A stretch of DNA of 64,000 nt. Source: Thioclava atlantica (GTDB lineage: Bacteria; Pseudomonadota; Alphaproteobacteria; Rhodobacterales; Rhodobacteraceae). The DNA lies in contig NZ_AQRC01000012.1 in the NCBI RefSeq assembly GCF_000737065.1, positions 62,001 through 126,000 of the forward strand, in the 5' to 3' direction. The translations under genes were made by a program, and so were the position numbers. Position 1 is the stretch's first letter. Each line of letters opens with the position of its first letter. The notes beneath the pieces are model-generated. The model made no database searches and was not told the DNA's origin. It worked only from the letters and a program-made list of their open reading frames with translations. Of the stretch, positions 35,703-45,232 are shown in pieces.

Positions 35703-36159
35703 GTCTTTCCCTTTGTTCTAAGCACTATCCATGAGTTGCGTCGGCCCGGTTCAAACCCGGTTCTGGCGGTCGTCACACCCGACCATATCCAATCATGACG
35801 CCCGATACATCGAAAATACTACATGCCGATGGGCGCGAGGGGATGAGGTGCGGGGGGGTGCATCGACATTCGGTCGCCAGAGTTCCGTGCCCCGTCGAGG
35901 GGCGTTTCCCACTGATTCCTTTGCGGAATTTTGCGAAAGTCAGGGTCAGGGACGGTCGCGATTTCCTCCGTTTTCATCGTGGTGGTCGGTCTGATTTATC
36001 ATGAATCTTTCTTGCATCTTTGGTTTTTTATGTCAGAAAACATATCCGATACGCAATAAAGATGCGCGAGCCCTGAAAGGGGCAATTATTAGCCGCAAAA
36101 ATGACAGAATGTTTTCGCGAGATTTTTAAATCCCGAGGTATTTTAATGGGAGAAATGAA
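35703..36159. other. Intergenic region between the kinase and Gly-rich protein genes
   Basis: 457 bases with no supported gene. The last 130 bases (about 36000-36130) are AT-rich and likely hold the promoter of the rightward gene. GGGAGA precedes its ATG at 36160. A minus-strand frame (36028-36864) is a shadow of that gene. Confidence 0.5.
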
Positions 36160-36792
36160 ATGATTTCTAGCAGACGACTGATCGCGTATGGCGCGGCACT
36201 GACCCTCTCGATCTCTTCCGCACCACTCGCAACTGCCCTGACCGTCGGGGCCAGCATCGGCGGTGTAGACGCGAACGCGAGCCTTGGCGGAAGCGGGGTA
36301 AGCGCGAGTGTCGGCGTGGGCGGCTCGAACACTGGTGGTTCGGGCGGTTCGACCGGTGGCACGGGCGGAGGCGCCTCTGGTGGCGGATCCGGCGGCTATG
36401 CCGGCGGTTCGACCGGCGGAACCGGCGCCGGATCCGGCGGTGGCTCCCCGCAGGGCGGCGGCGGATACATGTACGGCTCCGCCGCGCAATCCGGCGCCAA
36501 CGCAAAGGCAATGGGCTACCCGTCGGGATATGCCGGTGCCTCGGCGGCGCAATACCAGCGGCTGATCGGAACGACGGTCCTTTCGGCAGAATCCCTGCCG
36601 CTGGGAACGATCGTTGGCATCCGGCCCCAGAAGAACGGACCGCCTCTGGTCATCTTGTCGGTGAATCCCGCGCTCGGGATGAAGCAGGACAATGTGACCA
36701 TGCGCATGCGTCTCGGCGAGGAGCATGCCGGAAGCGCGATCAAGCTCACGATCCCGGTGGGTGCTTTCGCGCAGCTCTTCCCGGCGTCGTAA
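36160..36792 (+). CDS. Secreted Gly/Ser-rich hypothetical protein
   Basis: 210 residues. A signal peptide (about 26 residues, ending PLATA) is followed by a low-complexity region (about residues 30-115) made of Gly, Ser, Thr and Ala in irregular repeats (GGSTGG). The last 80 residues are a compact beta-rich module, LIGTTVLSAESLPLGTIVGI..PPLVILSVNP, that faintly resembles PRC-barrel or surface-protein domains. Probably periplasmic or surface exposed. Function unknown. Repeats are in-frame and vary in length. Confidence 0.7.
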   Translation: MISSRRLIAYGAALTLSISSAPLATALTVGASIGGVDANASLGGSGVSASVGVGGSNTGGSGGSTGGTGGGASGGGSGGYAGGSTGGTGAGSGGGSPQGGGGYMYGSAAQSGANAKAMGYPSGYAGASAAQYQRLIGTTVLSAESLPLGTIVGIRPQKNGPPLVILSVNPALGMKQDNVTMRMRLGEEHAGSAIKLTIPVGAFAQLFPAS

Positions 36793-36832
36793 GGCTGCGG
36801 AGGTCGGCGCAAACCGGCCTTCCCCATGAAAA

Positions 36833-36862
36833 GCGCAAAGGGCCACCCTCGGCCCTTTGTGC
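36833..36862. terminator. Bidirectional terminator between the Gly-rich gene and cyoD
   Basis: GCGCAAAGGGCC (36833-36844) and GGCCCTTTGTGC (36851-36862) form a 12-bp stem with one G-T pair and a 6-base loop. On the minus strand it is followed by CTTTTC, fitting the end of the cyoABCD operon; on the plus strand no T run follows. Confidence 0.7.
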
Positions 36863-36927
36863 ATGAGGCGGCTCCCCAGTTCCTCTCATTGCGCGTTCTC
36901 GGCGCTCGGACACCGTCGGTGCGAAGG

Positions 36928-37239
36928 TCACCCCATCCGGGTGTGAAGGTTCCACAGCAGCCAGATCGTGCCGCCCCCCATCAGGAGCAGGATCAGCGTC
37001 GTGAAGAGGATCAGGTGAAGATCCTCGCGCGTCTGACCCTTGAGACGGATATGCAGGAAGAAGCGCAGATGCGCCGCGATCTGCAACACCGCCGCGATCG
37101 CGGTGACCCAGAGGATCGTCATGCGCGGCGCAAGATCCCAGGCCACGAGCGCGAAGACCGGAAGGGTGAGAGCGAGAGCCAGCCCCAGCCCGATTAGATA
37201 ACTGCGCGCCTCGCGGCGCTTGTCCGTCTCGTCGCTCAT
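36928..37239 (-). CDS. cyoD: Cytochrome bo-type quinol oxidase subunit IV
   Basis: 103 residues from ATG 37239, which overlaps the cyoC stop by 4 bases. Three membrane helices with the typical ILWVTAIAAVLQIAAHLRFFLHI segment. CyoD assists assembly of the copper site of the terminal oxidase. It is last in the operon, and no cyoE haem O synthase gene follows. Confidence 0.93.
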   Translation of the reverse strand: MSDETDKRREARSYLIGLGLALALTLPVFALVAWDLAPRMTILWVTAIAAVLQIAAHLRFFLHIRLKGQTREDLHLILFTTLILLLMGGGTIWLLWNLHTRMG

Positions 37240-37859
37240 GCCAGCCCCCCGATATAGACGAGTGAGAAGATCCCGATCCAGACGAGGTCGAGGAAGTGCC
37301 ACAGCACCGCAAGGCGCACCATCGACACCTTCACCCCGTCATCGAGGCCGTATCGCGCGAGTTGCCCGAGGATCGCGAGCCCCCAGAGACAGGCGGCGCT
37401 CACATGCAGACCGTGGAGCGGCACCAGCGCGAAGAAGGCCGAGAGGAAGCCGCTCGCCTGCGGGACCCCGCCCTTGCCGGCCATCTTGAGAAAATCGTGG
37501 ATCTCGAAGCCGACGAACGCGAGGGCAAGGGCCATCGCCACGACGAGCCAGATCACCATCTTCGTCGGCCGATCCTCGTGTTTGAGCGCGAGATGCGAGA
37601 AGCCGATCGCGACCGATGAGGCGAGCAGCAGCATCGTCTCGATGAAGATCGACTTCAGCTCGAACAGATCATGCGGGCCGGGGCCGCCATTGGTATTCGG
37701 GCGCATCACCACGTAGGTCGCCATCAGCAGGCCGAACAGGATCGCGTCCGACATCATGAAGACCCAGAAGCCGAAGACCTCGGTCTCGGCGCGGTCATCG
37801 GCGCTCTGGTGGTTCGAGCCCAGATTGAGGCCCGGGTGGCGGGTTTGGGTAGCGCTCAT
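37236..37859 (-). CDS. cyoC: Cytochrome bo-type quinol oxidase subunit III
   Basis: 207 residues, five membrane helices. Conserved FGFWVFMMSDAILFGLL, the ETMLLLASSVAIGFSHLAL helix and HGLHVSAACLWGLAIL, and the WHFLDLVWIGIFSLVYI C-terminus are typical for haem-copper oxidase subunit III of the quinol type. Its start overlaps the cyoB stop (ATGA). Confidence 0.96.
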   Translation of the reverse strand: MSATQTRHPGLNLGSNHQSADDRAETEVFGFWVFMMSDAILFGLLMATYVVMRPNTNGGPGPHDLFELKSIFIETMLLLASSVAIGFSHLALKHEDRPTKMVIWLVVAMALALAFVGFEIHDFLKMAGKGGVPQASGFLSAFFALVPLHGLHVSAACLWGLAILGQLARYGLDDGVKVSMVRLAVLWHFLDLVWIGIFSLVYIGGLA

Positions 37860-39964
37860 TCGGCAGCCTCCTGCGGCATCGGGATCGCGTGCCCGCGGTT
37901 GTCGCGGGTATATTCGGCGCGGCGCGAGACGCGCGGGGTGCGGGCGGCGAGGGCACGGAACGCGCGCCAGGTCTCGCGCACCTCATGGGCCGGGATCACC
38001 TTCTCGGTGTCGCGCCGGAAGCCCTGCGCGATGAGGACAACCGGGACCAGAGCGGCCAGCGGGAGGGCCAGCCACCACAAGTACCAGGTGAGCGCGAAGG
38101 CGAGGCCGGTTCCCAGGGCCCCGATCACCGGGCCCAGCACCGCGTTCTTCGGCATGCGGATATCCTCGTAGCCGTCATCGGGCGGTCCGAGGTCTTCCCC
38201 GGTCATTTTCAGCGTCGCGAAGGCGTCGCGCCCCTCGACCCGGGGCAGGGCGGGGAAGTTCCATTCGGGCGGCGGAGCCGGGAGGCCCCATTCCAGCGAG
38301 CGCCCGTCCCAGGGATCGCCCACCGGCACCGCGAGCCGCGCCCGGTCGCGCACCGAGACCCGGAGCTGCACGAGCAGGAAGGTGAAGGCGAGCACGATCA
38401 GCCCCGCCCCCGCGAGCGCCACGACGGTCCAGGGCAGCCAGGCGCCGGTGAAATAATCCGCCATCCGCCGGGGCATCCCCATCAGCCCGAGCGCATAGAG
38501 GGGAAAGAAGGCCCCCATGAAGCCGAAGATCCAGCACCAGGCCGCGCGATAGCCCCATTTCTCGTCCAGCCGGAAACCGAAGGCCTTGGGAAACCACATC
38601 GTGTAGCCGGCGATCATCCCGAACAGGAGGCCCGGGATCAGCATGTTGTGGAAATGCGCGACGAGAAAGAGCGTGTTGTGGGTCTGGTAGTCGATCGTCG
38701 GATTGGCCAGCAGGATCCCCGAGAGCCCGCCGATGGTGAACAGGAACAGGAAGGCCAGAGCGTAGAGCATCGGGACCGAGATCCGCACCCGGCCGCGATA
38801 CATGGTCAGCATCCAGTCATAGATCTTCACCCCCGTCGGCACCCCGATCAGCATCGTCGCGATCCCGAAGGCGGCATTGAGATTGGCGCTCTGGCCCATG
38901 GTGAAGAAGTGGTGGACCCAGACCGTGAAGCTGAGAACCGCGATCGCCATGGTCGCGATCACCAGCGCGGTGTAGCCGTAGAGGGTCTTGCCCGAGAAGG
39001 TCGAGAAGACCTCCGACCAGACGCCGAAGGCGGGCAGGATCAGGATATAGACCTCGGGATGGCCGAACAGCCAGAACAGGTTGGCGTAGTTCATCATGTT
39101 GCCGCCGCCGCCATTGGTGAACAAATGGAAGTCCAGATAGCGGTCGAGGGCGAGCAGCGCGGTCGCGATGGTGAGGGGCGGCATCGCGAAGATCATCAGG
39201 ATCGAGGTGCACAGCGCCGTCCAGGTGAAGAGCGGCATCCGCATCAGCGTCATGCCCGGGCAACGCTTCTTGTAGATCGTGACCGCGAAATTGATGCCGG
39301 TGAAGGTCGTCCCGAGCGAGCTGAGCGTGACCGCCCAGATCCAGTAATCGGGTCCGGCTCCGGGATTGAAGGCGGCCTCGGTATAGGGCGGATATCCCGA
39401 CCAGCCCCCGGTCGAGAACGGCTCGAGCACGAGGCTCACCATCAGGATGATCCCGCCCGCCACCGTCAGCATCAGCGAGACCGAGTTGAGCACCGGGAAG
39501 GCCACGTCGCGCGCCCCGATCTGCAGCGGCATCACGTAATTGATCATCCCGGTCAGGAAGGGCATCGCCATGAAGAAGATCATGATCGTCCCATGGGTCG
39601 AGAAGAGTTGCGCGAAATGCTCGGGCATCACAATCCCGCCGCCGTCATGGCCCACCACCTGCTGCATCCGCATCACGAAGGCCTCCGCGAGAGCGCGGGC
39701 GAGCATGACGAAGGAGAACACGATATACATGATCCCGATCTTCTTGTGATCGACCGAGGTCAGCCAGTCCGACCAGAGCGGTTTCCACCAGCCCTTCCAT
39801 GTCACGATGACCAGCGCGACGAGCGCGCCGAGAACCGCCGCCCCCGCCGCCGCCGAGCCGGTGATCCCCGACAGCAATTCGGTGCGACCATGCGCGGTGA
39901 CGATATCGCTCAGCGGGATCGCGTCGAGTGTCAGCCGTCCGAAGGGAAATCCCCAATCCGTCAT
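37856..39964 (-). CDS. cyoB: Cytochrome bo-type quinol oxidase subunit I
   Basis: 702 residues, about 40 longer than E. coli CyoB because of a hydrophilic C-terminal tail. Around 15 membrane helices. Metal ligands: low-spin haem His in the TTHGTIMIFF region, CuB site with the cross-linked His-Tyr in WLFGHPEVYILILPAFG, two His in HHFFTMGQ, and the haem o/b His pair in FLVAHFHNMLIPG. It reduces oxygen to water with quinol electrons and pumps protons. It overlaps cyoA and cyoC by 4 bases each. Confidence 0.97.
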   Translation of the reverse strand: MTDWGFPFGRLTLDAIPLSDIVTAHGRTELLSGITGSAAAGAAVLGALVALVIVTWKGWWKPLWSDWLTSVDHKKIGIMYIVFSFVMLARALAEAFVMRMQQVVGHDGGGIVMPEHFAQLFSTHGTIMIFFMAMPFLTGMINYVMPLQIGARDVAFPVLNSVSLMLTVAGGIILMVSLVLEPFSTGGWSGYPPYTEAAFNPGAGPDYWIWAVTLSSLGTTFTGINFAVTIYKKRCPGMTLMRMPLFTWTALCTSILMIFAMPPLTIATALLALDRYLDFHLFTNGGGGNMMNYANLFWLFGHPEVYILILPAFGVWSEVFSTFSGKTLYGYTALVIATMAIAVLSFTVWVHHFFTMGQSANLNAAFGIATMLIGVPTGVKIYDWMLTMYRGRVRISVPMLYALAFLFLFTIGGLSGILLANPTIDYQTHNTLFLVAHFHNMLIPGLLFGMIAGYTMWFPKAFGFRLDEKWGYRAAWCWIFGFMGAFFPLYALGLMGMPRRMADYFTGAWLPWTVVALAGAGLIVLAFTFLLVQLRVSVRDRARLAVPVGDPWDGRSLEWGLPAPPPEWNFPALPRVEGRDAFATLKMTGEDLGPPDDGYEDIRMPKNAVLGPVIGALGTGLAFALTWYLWWLALPLAALVPVVLIAQGFRRDTEKVIPAHEVRETWRAFRALAARTPRVSRRAEYTRDNRGHAIPMPQEAAE

Positions 39965-40860
39965 TCTCCCGTCTCCTTCATCCCGGCGATCTTGTCGAAC
40001 AGCGCCGTCGGCGCGGCCGCGAAATGCACCACGGTCCCGTCGGGCATCCCCAATGCGTGGCGCAGGTCGAGCTTCGTGCCCTTGTGCTCCAGCGCCGCGC
40101 GGGCTTTCTCGTCGAAGGGCAGCCCCTGCGCCCTGGCCTGCGCGACCCAGCTCTCGAAATCGCCGGGGCGCATCGCCACCGCGGTGAAGCTCTGGGCCGA
40201 GAACCCTTTGCCGTTATACTGGGTGTTGCGCCCCTCGAAGCGCCCGGGGCCGTCGGCGGCGAGATTGAGCTGCGTGCGCATCCCCTTCATCGCGTAGATC
40301 TGGCTGCCCAGCCGCGGGATCAGCAGGCTCTGCATCACCGTGTCCGAGGTCAGGTTCAGCTTCACAGGCCGGTCTGCGGGAAAGGCCATCTCGCCCACGC
40401 TCGCGACGCCCTGTTCGGGATAGATGAACAGCCATTTCCAGTCGTATCCGATCACGTCGATCACGACGGGCGGGGCCTTGGCTTCGGCCACGGGAAGGTA
40501 GGGATCGAGCTGGTGGGTCCGTTCCCACAAGATGGTTCCGAGAACGATCACGACGAGGAACGGGACGCCCCAGGCCAGCACCTCGAAGAGAAGGGAGAAT
40601 TTCCATTCCGGGCGGTAGTCGCCACGCGCGCGCCCGTAGCGATAGCGCCGTACCAGCCAGGGCGTCGCCGCGAAGACCGGCACGACCACGATTGCCATGA
40701 GGATCAGGATGAGACGTAGATGTGAGACCTGCGCCGCCGCAACCGGACCCGCGGCATCGAGGAAACTGTCGGCCTGCGCCGCTTGGGCGGAGGCCAGGCA
40801 TGCCGCACATGCCATGCTCGTCTCGAAGGGCAGGGGCCAGCGCAGAGCGGCAGCTCTCAT
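39961..40860 (-). CDS. cyoA: Cytochrome bo-type quinol oxidase subunit II
   Basis: 299 residues. N-terminal signal-like region, two membrane helices (about 50-70 and 95-115), then a periplasmic cupredoxin domain with IDVIGYDWKWLFIYPEQGVASV. The copper A ligands of cytochrome c oxidases are absent, as expected for quinol oxidases (SDTVMQSLLIPRLGSQIYAM). No convincing lipobox is seen, unlike E. coli CyoA. First gene of cyoABCD. Confidence 0.95.
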   Translation of the reverse strand: MRAAALRWPLPFETSMACAACLASAQAAQADSFLDAAGPVAAAQVSHLRLILILMAIVVVPVFAATPWLVRRYRYGRARGDYRPEWKFSLLFEVLAWGVPFLVVIVLGTILWERTHQLDPYLPVAEAKAPPVVIDVIGYDWKWLFIYPEQGVASVGEMAFPADRPVKLNLTSDTVMQSLLIPRLGSQIYAMKGMRTQLNLAADGPGRFEGRNTQYNGKGFSAQSFTAVAMRPGDFESWVAQARAQGLPFDEKARAALEHKGTKLDLRHALGMPDGTVVHFAAAPTALFDKIAGMKETGE

Positions 40861-41069
40861 GGCGGAAACTCGCTTGTTTTGGCGGGCTTGCTTGAGGTCA
40901 CGCGCGCCGCGCAGCCGGCCGGCAAGCCGCTAAGGAACTGGGTGATTATGCAGGCCAACCGATCGGCGCGGCTCTGGTTCCTTCACACCGCCGTAAGGAA
41001 GCGAGGGGGACGCAATCGCGAAGAGGCATGAGGGGCCCGGCCCTCGGTTCCGCGTCTTCGGCGGCGGGG

Positions 41070-41534
41070 TCACTCCTGGCCGTCCTCGTAGAGATCGAGC
41101 ACGTCGTCCTCCATCACGCCGCCGATGATCGCGAAGGCGGGCGGCGCGCCCTGGAAATCGCCGAGCGTGAGATGGGGGAAGACGAAATATTTCGCGGCGA
41201 CGTTTTCCTTGCGCGCGGCAAAGATGATGCGACGGATCCCGGCGAAACGCGCAGCCGCGAGGCACATCTCGCAGGGCTGAAGGGTGCTGATCAGGACGCA
41301 ATCGCCGAGATCGGCGCGACCGAGCGCGGCAGTCGCGCGGCCGAGGGCGACGATCTCCGCATGTTGCGTCGGATCGGTGTCGCGCTCGACATGGTTGGTG
41401 CCGGTGGCGACGATCTTCCCGTCACGCAGCACGGCGGCGGCGATCCCCGCCTTGCCGGGCTCGCAGACTGCCGCACGCGCCTGTGCGACGGCTTCGCGCA
41501 TCGCGTCGCGTTCGAAATCACTGGGCGTGTCCAT
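41070..41534 (-). CDS. Nucleoside/nucleobase deaminase (cytidine deaminase-like fold)
   Basis: 154 residues from ATG 41534 with GGAGG five bases upstream. Zinc site: HAE in PTQHAEIVALGR and the PCEMC motif in LQPCEMCLAAARFAG. This matches the CMP/dCMP deaminase-like family including guanine deaminase GuaD and TadA relatives; the C-terminus (KYFVFPHLTLGDF) resembles the GuaD-type better than TadA. The exact substrate is not determinable. It stands alone. Confidence 0.88.
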   Translation of the reverse strand: MDTPSDFERDAMREAVAQARAAVCEPGKAGIAAAVLRDGKIVATGTNHVERDTDPTQHAEIVALGRATAALGRADLGDCVLISTLQPCEMCLAAARFAGIRRIIFAARKENVAAKYFVFPHLTLGDFQGAPPAFAIIGGVMEDDVLDLYEDGQE

Positions 41535-41613
41535 CGTGCCTCCGGGGTGCGGGCTTCTCTTGCGCAACCGCCGGTGGGCCAACATGTTCCCTTGAGGTCT
41601 GCCCCGGGTCGTC

Positions 41614-41820
41614 CTAACCTTCGCGCAGGGCCCCCTGCGCGGAGAGCCATTCCTTCACCTGCGTCGCGTGGGCCCCGGATATTCTCACCGTATCGACGAG
41701 AGCGAGAGCTTCCTCGGGGTCGCGGATGAGGCGGGGGGATTTCAGATCGCCCCCTGCGCGCCAGAGCGCCACGATCTCGCCGCTCTCGCCAGTTTCGGCG
41801 ATCAGGAGATTGTCTTTCAT
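41614..41820 (-). CDS. Small conserved hypothetical protein
   Basis: 68 residues from ATG 41820, preceded by GAGGG. The composition is protein-like (MKDNLLIAETGESGEIVALW, then LIRDPEEALALVDTV), acidic and without membrane segments or signal. No family is recognised. It ends about 80 bases before the deaminase gene on the same strand and is divergent from the DeoR regulator. Confidence 0.6.
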   Translation of the reverse strand: MKDNLLIAETGESGEIVALWRAGGDLKSPRLIRDPEEALALVDTVRISGAHATQVKEWLSAQGALREG

Positions 41821-42018
41821 ATTTCCCTCGCAGACGTCGCAAGACTGTCGCGCCACATGCGCGCGGCAGCCTGCTTTTAGCGAGATATCCCTCCCGGTCA
41901 ACGCTCGCCTGAGGGCGCGATTTTCTTCGCGCGTCATCAAGGTTTCACATGAACGCAACGGGACTTTCATTTGAATGGCTAGGGTGCGGACCGAACGAAA
42001 TCGGCCGGGCTGTGACGC

Positions 42019-42792
42019 ATGACATTCACCTTTTCCGATCGCCAGCGGCAGATCCTCGACGAGGTCCGGCGTGCGGGTCAGGTCTCGATCGAGAGTTTCG
42101 CGCAGATCTTCGGCGTGTCGCCGCAAACCATCCGCAGGGATGTGAATGAGCTCTGCGCGGCGGGTGCGCTGCGCCGGGTTCATGGCGGCGTGGAGATGCC
42201 GCAGAGCGAAAACCTGCTCTACAGCTCGCGCCGGACCCTGAACGGGGTGGCCAAGCGCAAGATCGGAGCGGCCTTCGCGGCGCGGATCCCTTCGGGCGCC
42301 TCGCTCTCGGTTTCGATCGGGACGAGCCCGGAATATGCGATCGGAGCGCTCGAGGCGCAGAGCGATCTGATGGTGCTGACCAACAACCTCAACATCGCCC
42401 TGTCGGCCTGCGAACGCGAGGGCTGGACGGTGCGGGTTCCCGAAGGGGCCGTGCGCGCCGGAGACCGGGACATTCTCGGGCCGCAGGTCGAGGAATTCTT
42501 CGCCCGCTACCAGGTCGATTTCGGTGTCTTCGGGGTCGGCGGGGTCGCTGAGGACGGCACGCTTCTCGATTTCACCGAGGCCGAGGTGGCCGCGCGCATG
42601 GCGATCTTGCGCAATTGCCGCCGCTCCGTGCTGCTGCTCGACCGCACCAAATTCGGCCGGCCGGCGCATGTGCGCGGCGGTCACATGCGCGAGGTCGACG
42701 AGGTGATCTGCGACGGGCCGCTGCCTGCGCCGATCGCCGCGGATCTCGCGGCGGCGGGCGTCACCGTCTCCATTACCGAGGATATGCAATGA
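42019..42792 (+). CDS. DeoR/GlpR-family transcriptional regulator
   Basis: 257 residues. N-terminal helix-turn-helix (FSDRQRQILDEVRRAGQVSIESFAQIFGVSPQTIRRDVNEL, with the DeoR signature ending RRVHGG) and a C-terminal sugar-phosphate-binding DeoRC domain (SVSIGTSPEYAI, VFGVGGVAEDGTLLDF, DRTKFGRPAHV). Such regulators sense a phosphorylated sugar or glycerol-3-phosphate. It overlaps ugpC by 4 bases, so it likely controls the ABC transporter operon that it starts. Confidence 0.93.
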   Translation: MTFTFSDRQRQILDEVRRAGQVSIESFAQIFGVSPQTIRRDVNELCAAGALRRVHGGVEMPQSENLLYSSRRTLNGVAKRKIGAAFAARIPSGASLSVSIGTSPEYAIGALEAQSDLMVLTNNLNIALSACEREGWTVRVPEGAVRAGDRDILGPQVEEFFARYQVDFGVFGVGGVAEDGTLLDFTEAEVAARMAILRNCRRSVLLLDRTKFGRPAHVRGGHMREVDEVICDGPLPAPIAADLAAAGVTVSITEDMQ

Positions 42793-43928
42793 CCGCGATC
42801 GAAACGCAGCAGGGCCGGGCGATCCGTCTCGCCGGGATCTCGAAGCACTGGGGCGAGACGACGGCCCTGTCGGAAATCTCGGTCGAGGCGCCGGCAGGAA
42901 GTTTCACCGCGCTGCTCGGCCCCTCGGGCTGCGGCAAGTCCACCCTTCTGCGGATCGTGGCCGGGCTCGAGGAAGCCAGCGGCGGGCAGGTCCTCATCGG
43001 CGAGGAGGAGGTGACCGGCCGCCCCGCCGACAAGCGCGACCTGTCGATGGTGTTCCAGTCCTACGCGCTCTTTCCGCATCTCAGCGTGGCCGAGAACATC
43101 ATCTTCGGCCTGCGCACGCGGCGCGTGGCCCGCGCCGAGCGGATGGCGCGGCTCGCGCAGGTCGCCGAGCTTCTGGGTCTTGCGCCCTATCTCGACCGCA
43201 AGCCGGGGCAGCTCTCGGGCGGGCAGCAGCAGCGCGTGGCGCTGGGGCGCGCGGTGATCTCGCAGCGCCCGGTCTGCCTGATGGACGAACCGCTCTCCAA
43301 TCTCGATGCGAAGCTGCGCCAGACCATGCGCACCGAGCTGCGCGCGCTGCAGCGCGAGTTGGGCTTCACCATGCTCTACGTCACCCATGACCAGGTCGAG
43401 GCGATCACCATGGCCGATCAGGTCGTGCTGATGAATGCCGGCCGGATCGAGCAGGTGGCGAGCCCTCACGACCTGTACGAACGGCCCGCGACGATCTTCG
43501 CCGCGCGCTTCATCGGCACCCCGCCGATGAATATCCTGCCGCAGTCGGCACTGGGCGAGACCGGCGCGCGACTGGCGGCGGAGCTCGGCGGCGACCTGGC
43601 CTTCGGGATGCGTCCCGAGGCGCTGCGGCCCGATCCGCAGGGCCTGCTCGAGATGCAGGTCACGGGCGGCGAGTATCTGGGCGCGGATGCCCTCGTCCAA
43701 GGCCGCATCGGGGGCGCCGAAGCCCTGATGCGCGTTCCGGGCCAGGCGCTGCCCGAGCAGGGCACCGCGCTGCGCGTCGCGCTCGCGCCCCAGGATCTTC
43801 ACCTCTTCGACGCGGGCACGGGCAGGCGGATCGACTATCCGCAGCCCGCGTCGCCGATGGCTCGACCGGGACACCCGGCGGGCAGCTCTGGCGCAATGTC
43901 GCCGCTTTCCAACCCGAAGGAACCCTGA
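42789..43928 (+). CDS. ugpC: ABC transporter ATP-binding protein, UgpC-like
   Basis: 379 residues from ATG 42789, overlapping the DeoR stop. Walker A GPSGCGKST, signature LSGGQQQR, Walker B VCLMDEPLSNLDAK, the H-loop in YVTHDQVEAITMAD, and a C-terminal OB-like regulatory domain (about residues 240-350) as in MalK/UgpC. It energizes the importer formed with the next three genes. Confidence 0.92.
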   Translation: MTAIETQQGRAIRLAGISKHWGETTALSEISVEAPAGSFTALLGPSGCGKSTLLRIVAGLEEASGGQVLIGEEEVTGRPADKRDLSMVFQSYALFPHLSVAENIIFGLRTRRVARAERMARLAQVAELLGLAPYLDRKPGQLSGGQQQRVALGRAVISQRPVCLMDEPLSNLDAKLRQTMRTELRALQRELGFTMLYVTHDQVEAITMADQVVLMNAGRIEQVASPHDLYERPATIFAARFIGTPPMNILPQSALGETGARLAAELGGDLAFGMRPEALRPDPQGLLEMQVTGGEYLGADALVQGRIGGAEALMRVPGQALPEQGTALRVALAPQDLHLFDAGTGRRIDYPQPASPMARPGHPAGSSGAMSPLSNPKEP

Positions 43929-43931
43929 AAC

Positions 43932-45215
43932 ATGTTCGATACGCTCTTCAAGGGTGCCGCGACCGCGGCGGCGCTCGCCCTCGTGACCGCGCTTCCCGCG
44001 CGTGCGGTGGACCTGCAATTCTACTTCCCCGTCGCCGTGGGCGGTGGGGCGGCCAACACCATCGAGTCGCTCACCGATGCCTATATGAAGGATCACCCGG
44101 ACGTTAAGATCGACCCGATCTACGCCGGCTCCTATCAGGACACGATCACCAAGGTGATCACCGCGGCGCGCGGCGGCAACCCGCCCCAGATCGCGGTGGC
44201 GCTCTCGGTCGACATGTTCACCCTTCTCGACGACGACCTGATCCTGCCCTTCGACGATTACGTCAAGACCGACGCGGACAAGGCGTGGCTCGACGGCTTC
44301 TACCCGGCCTTCATGGAAAACAGCCAGGTGGACGGCAAGACCTGGGGCATCCCGTTCCAGCGTTCGACCCCGGTGCTCTACTGGAACAAGGCGGCGTTCA
44401 AGGCGGCCGGCCTCGACCCGAACACCCCGCCCGCGACCTGGCAGGACATGGCCGCGATGGGCCGGAAGCTGACCAAGACCGACGCCAATGGCAATGTCAC
44501 GCAATGGGGCGTGCGCATCCCGACCTCGGGCTTCCCCTACTGGCTGTTCCAGGGGCTGGTCGCCGAGAATGGCGGCAAGCTGGCCAATGCCGAGGGCACC
44601 GAGACCTATTTCGACAGCCCCGAAGTGATCGAGGCGCTGCACTACCTCGTGGACCTGTCGAGCAAGGACAAGGTCATGGAGCCGGGCATCGTCGATTGGG
44701 GCGCCACGCCGAAAGCCTTCTTCGAGGGCCATACCGCGATGATGTGGACCACCACCGGCAACCTGACCAACGTCCGCAAGAACGCGCCCTTCGACTTCGG
44801 CGTCGCGATGCTGCCCAAGCACAAGATGCGCGGCGCTCCGACCGGCGGCGGCAACTTCTACCTCTTCAAGGGCTCCTCGCCCGAGCAGCTTTCGGCCGCC
44901 GTCGATTTCATCAAGTGGATCACCGCGCCCGAGCAATCGGCCCAGTGGACGATGGCGACCGGCTATGTCGCGCCGCGCCCGGCCACCTGGGACACCCCCA
45001 CGATGAAGGAATACGCCCAGGAGTTCCCGCCGGTGCTCGTCGCGCGTGACCAGCTGCAATACGCCACGGCCGAGCTCTCGACCCACGAGAACCAGCGCGT
45101 GACGCAGATCCTCAACGACGCGCTCGCTGCCGCCATCACCGGGCAGAAGACGCCCGAGGACGCGCTCAAGGACGCGCAGCAGAAGGCCGACGCGGTGCTC
45201 TCCGCCTACCGCTGA
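43932..45215 (+). CDS. ugpB: ABC transporter substrate-binding protein, UgpB-like
   Basis: 427 residues with a signal peptide (cleavage after ARA). The fold and blocks follow E. coli UgpB and relatives: IPFQRSTPVLYWNKAAFKAAGLDP, DSPEVIEALHYLVDL, FFEGHTAMMWTTTGNLTNV and PTGGGNFYLFKGSSPEQL. It would bind glycerol-3-phosphate, glycerophosphodiesters or a related sugar in the periplasm. A strong hairpin follows before ugpA, typical for overproduced binding proteins. Confidence 0.9.
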   Translation: MFDTLFKGAATAAALALVTALPARAVDLQFYFPVAVGGGAANTIESLTDAYMKDHPDVKIDPIYAGSYQDTITKVITAARGGNPPQIAVALSVDMFTLLDDDLILPFDDYVKTDADKAWLDGFYPAFMENSQVDGKTWGIPFQRSTPVLYWNKAAFKAAGLDPNTPPATWQDMAAMGRKLTKTDANGNVTQWGVRIPTSGFPYWLFQGLVAENGGKLANAEGTETYFDSPEVIEALHYLVDLSSKDKVMEPGIVDWGATPKAFFEGHTAMMWTTTGNLTNVRKNAPFDFGVAMLPKHKMRGAPTGGGNFYLFKGSSPEQLSAAVDFIKWITAPEQSAQWTMATGYVAPRPATWDTPTMKEYAQEFPPVLVARDQLQYATAELSTHENQRVTQILNDALAAAITGQKTPEDALKDAQQKADAVLSAYR

Positions 45216-45232
45216 TCCCGAACTCACTTCCC

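Noticed and set aside
33057-35798. Long plus-strand frame opposite the sensor kinase
   Set aside because: Pure antisense shadow; the kinase domains on the minus strand explain the DNA.
37889-40297. Long plus-strand frame opposite cyoB
   Set aside because: Composed mainly of Arg, Glu, His and Asp as expected for the complement of membrane-protein codons; no domain.
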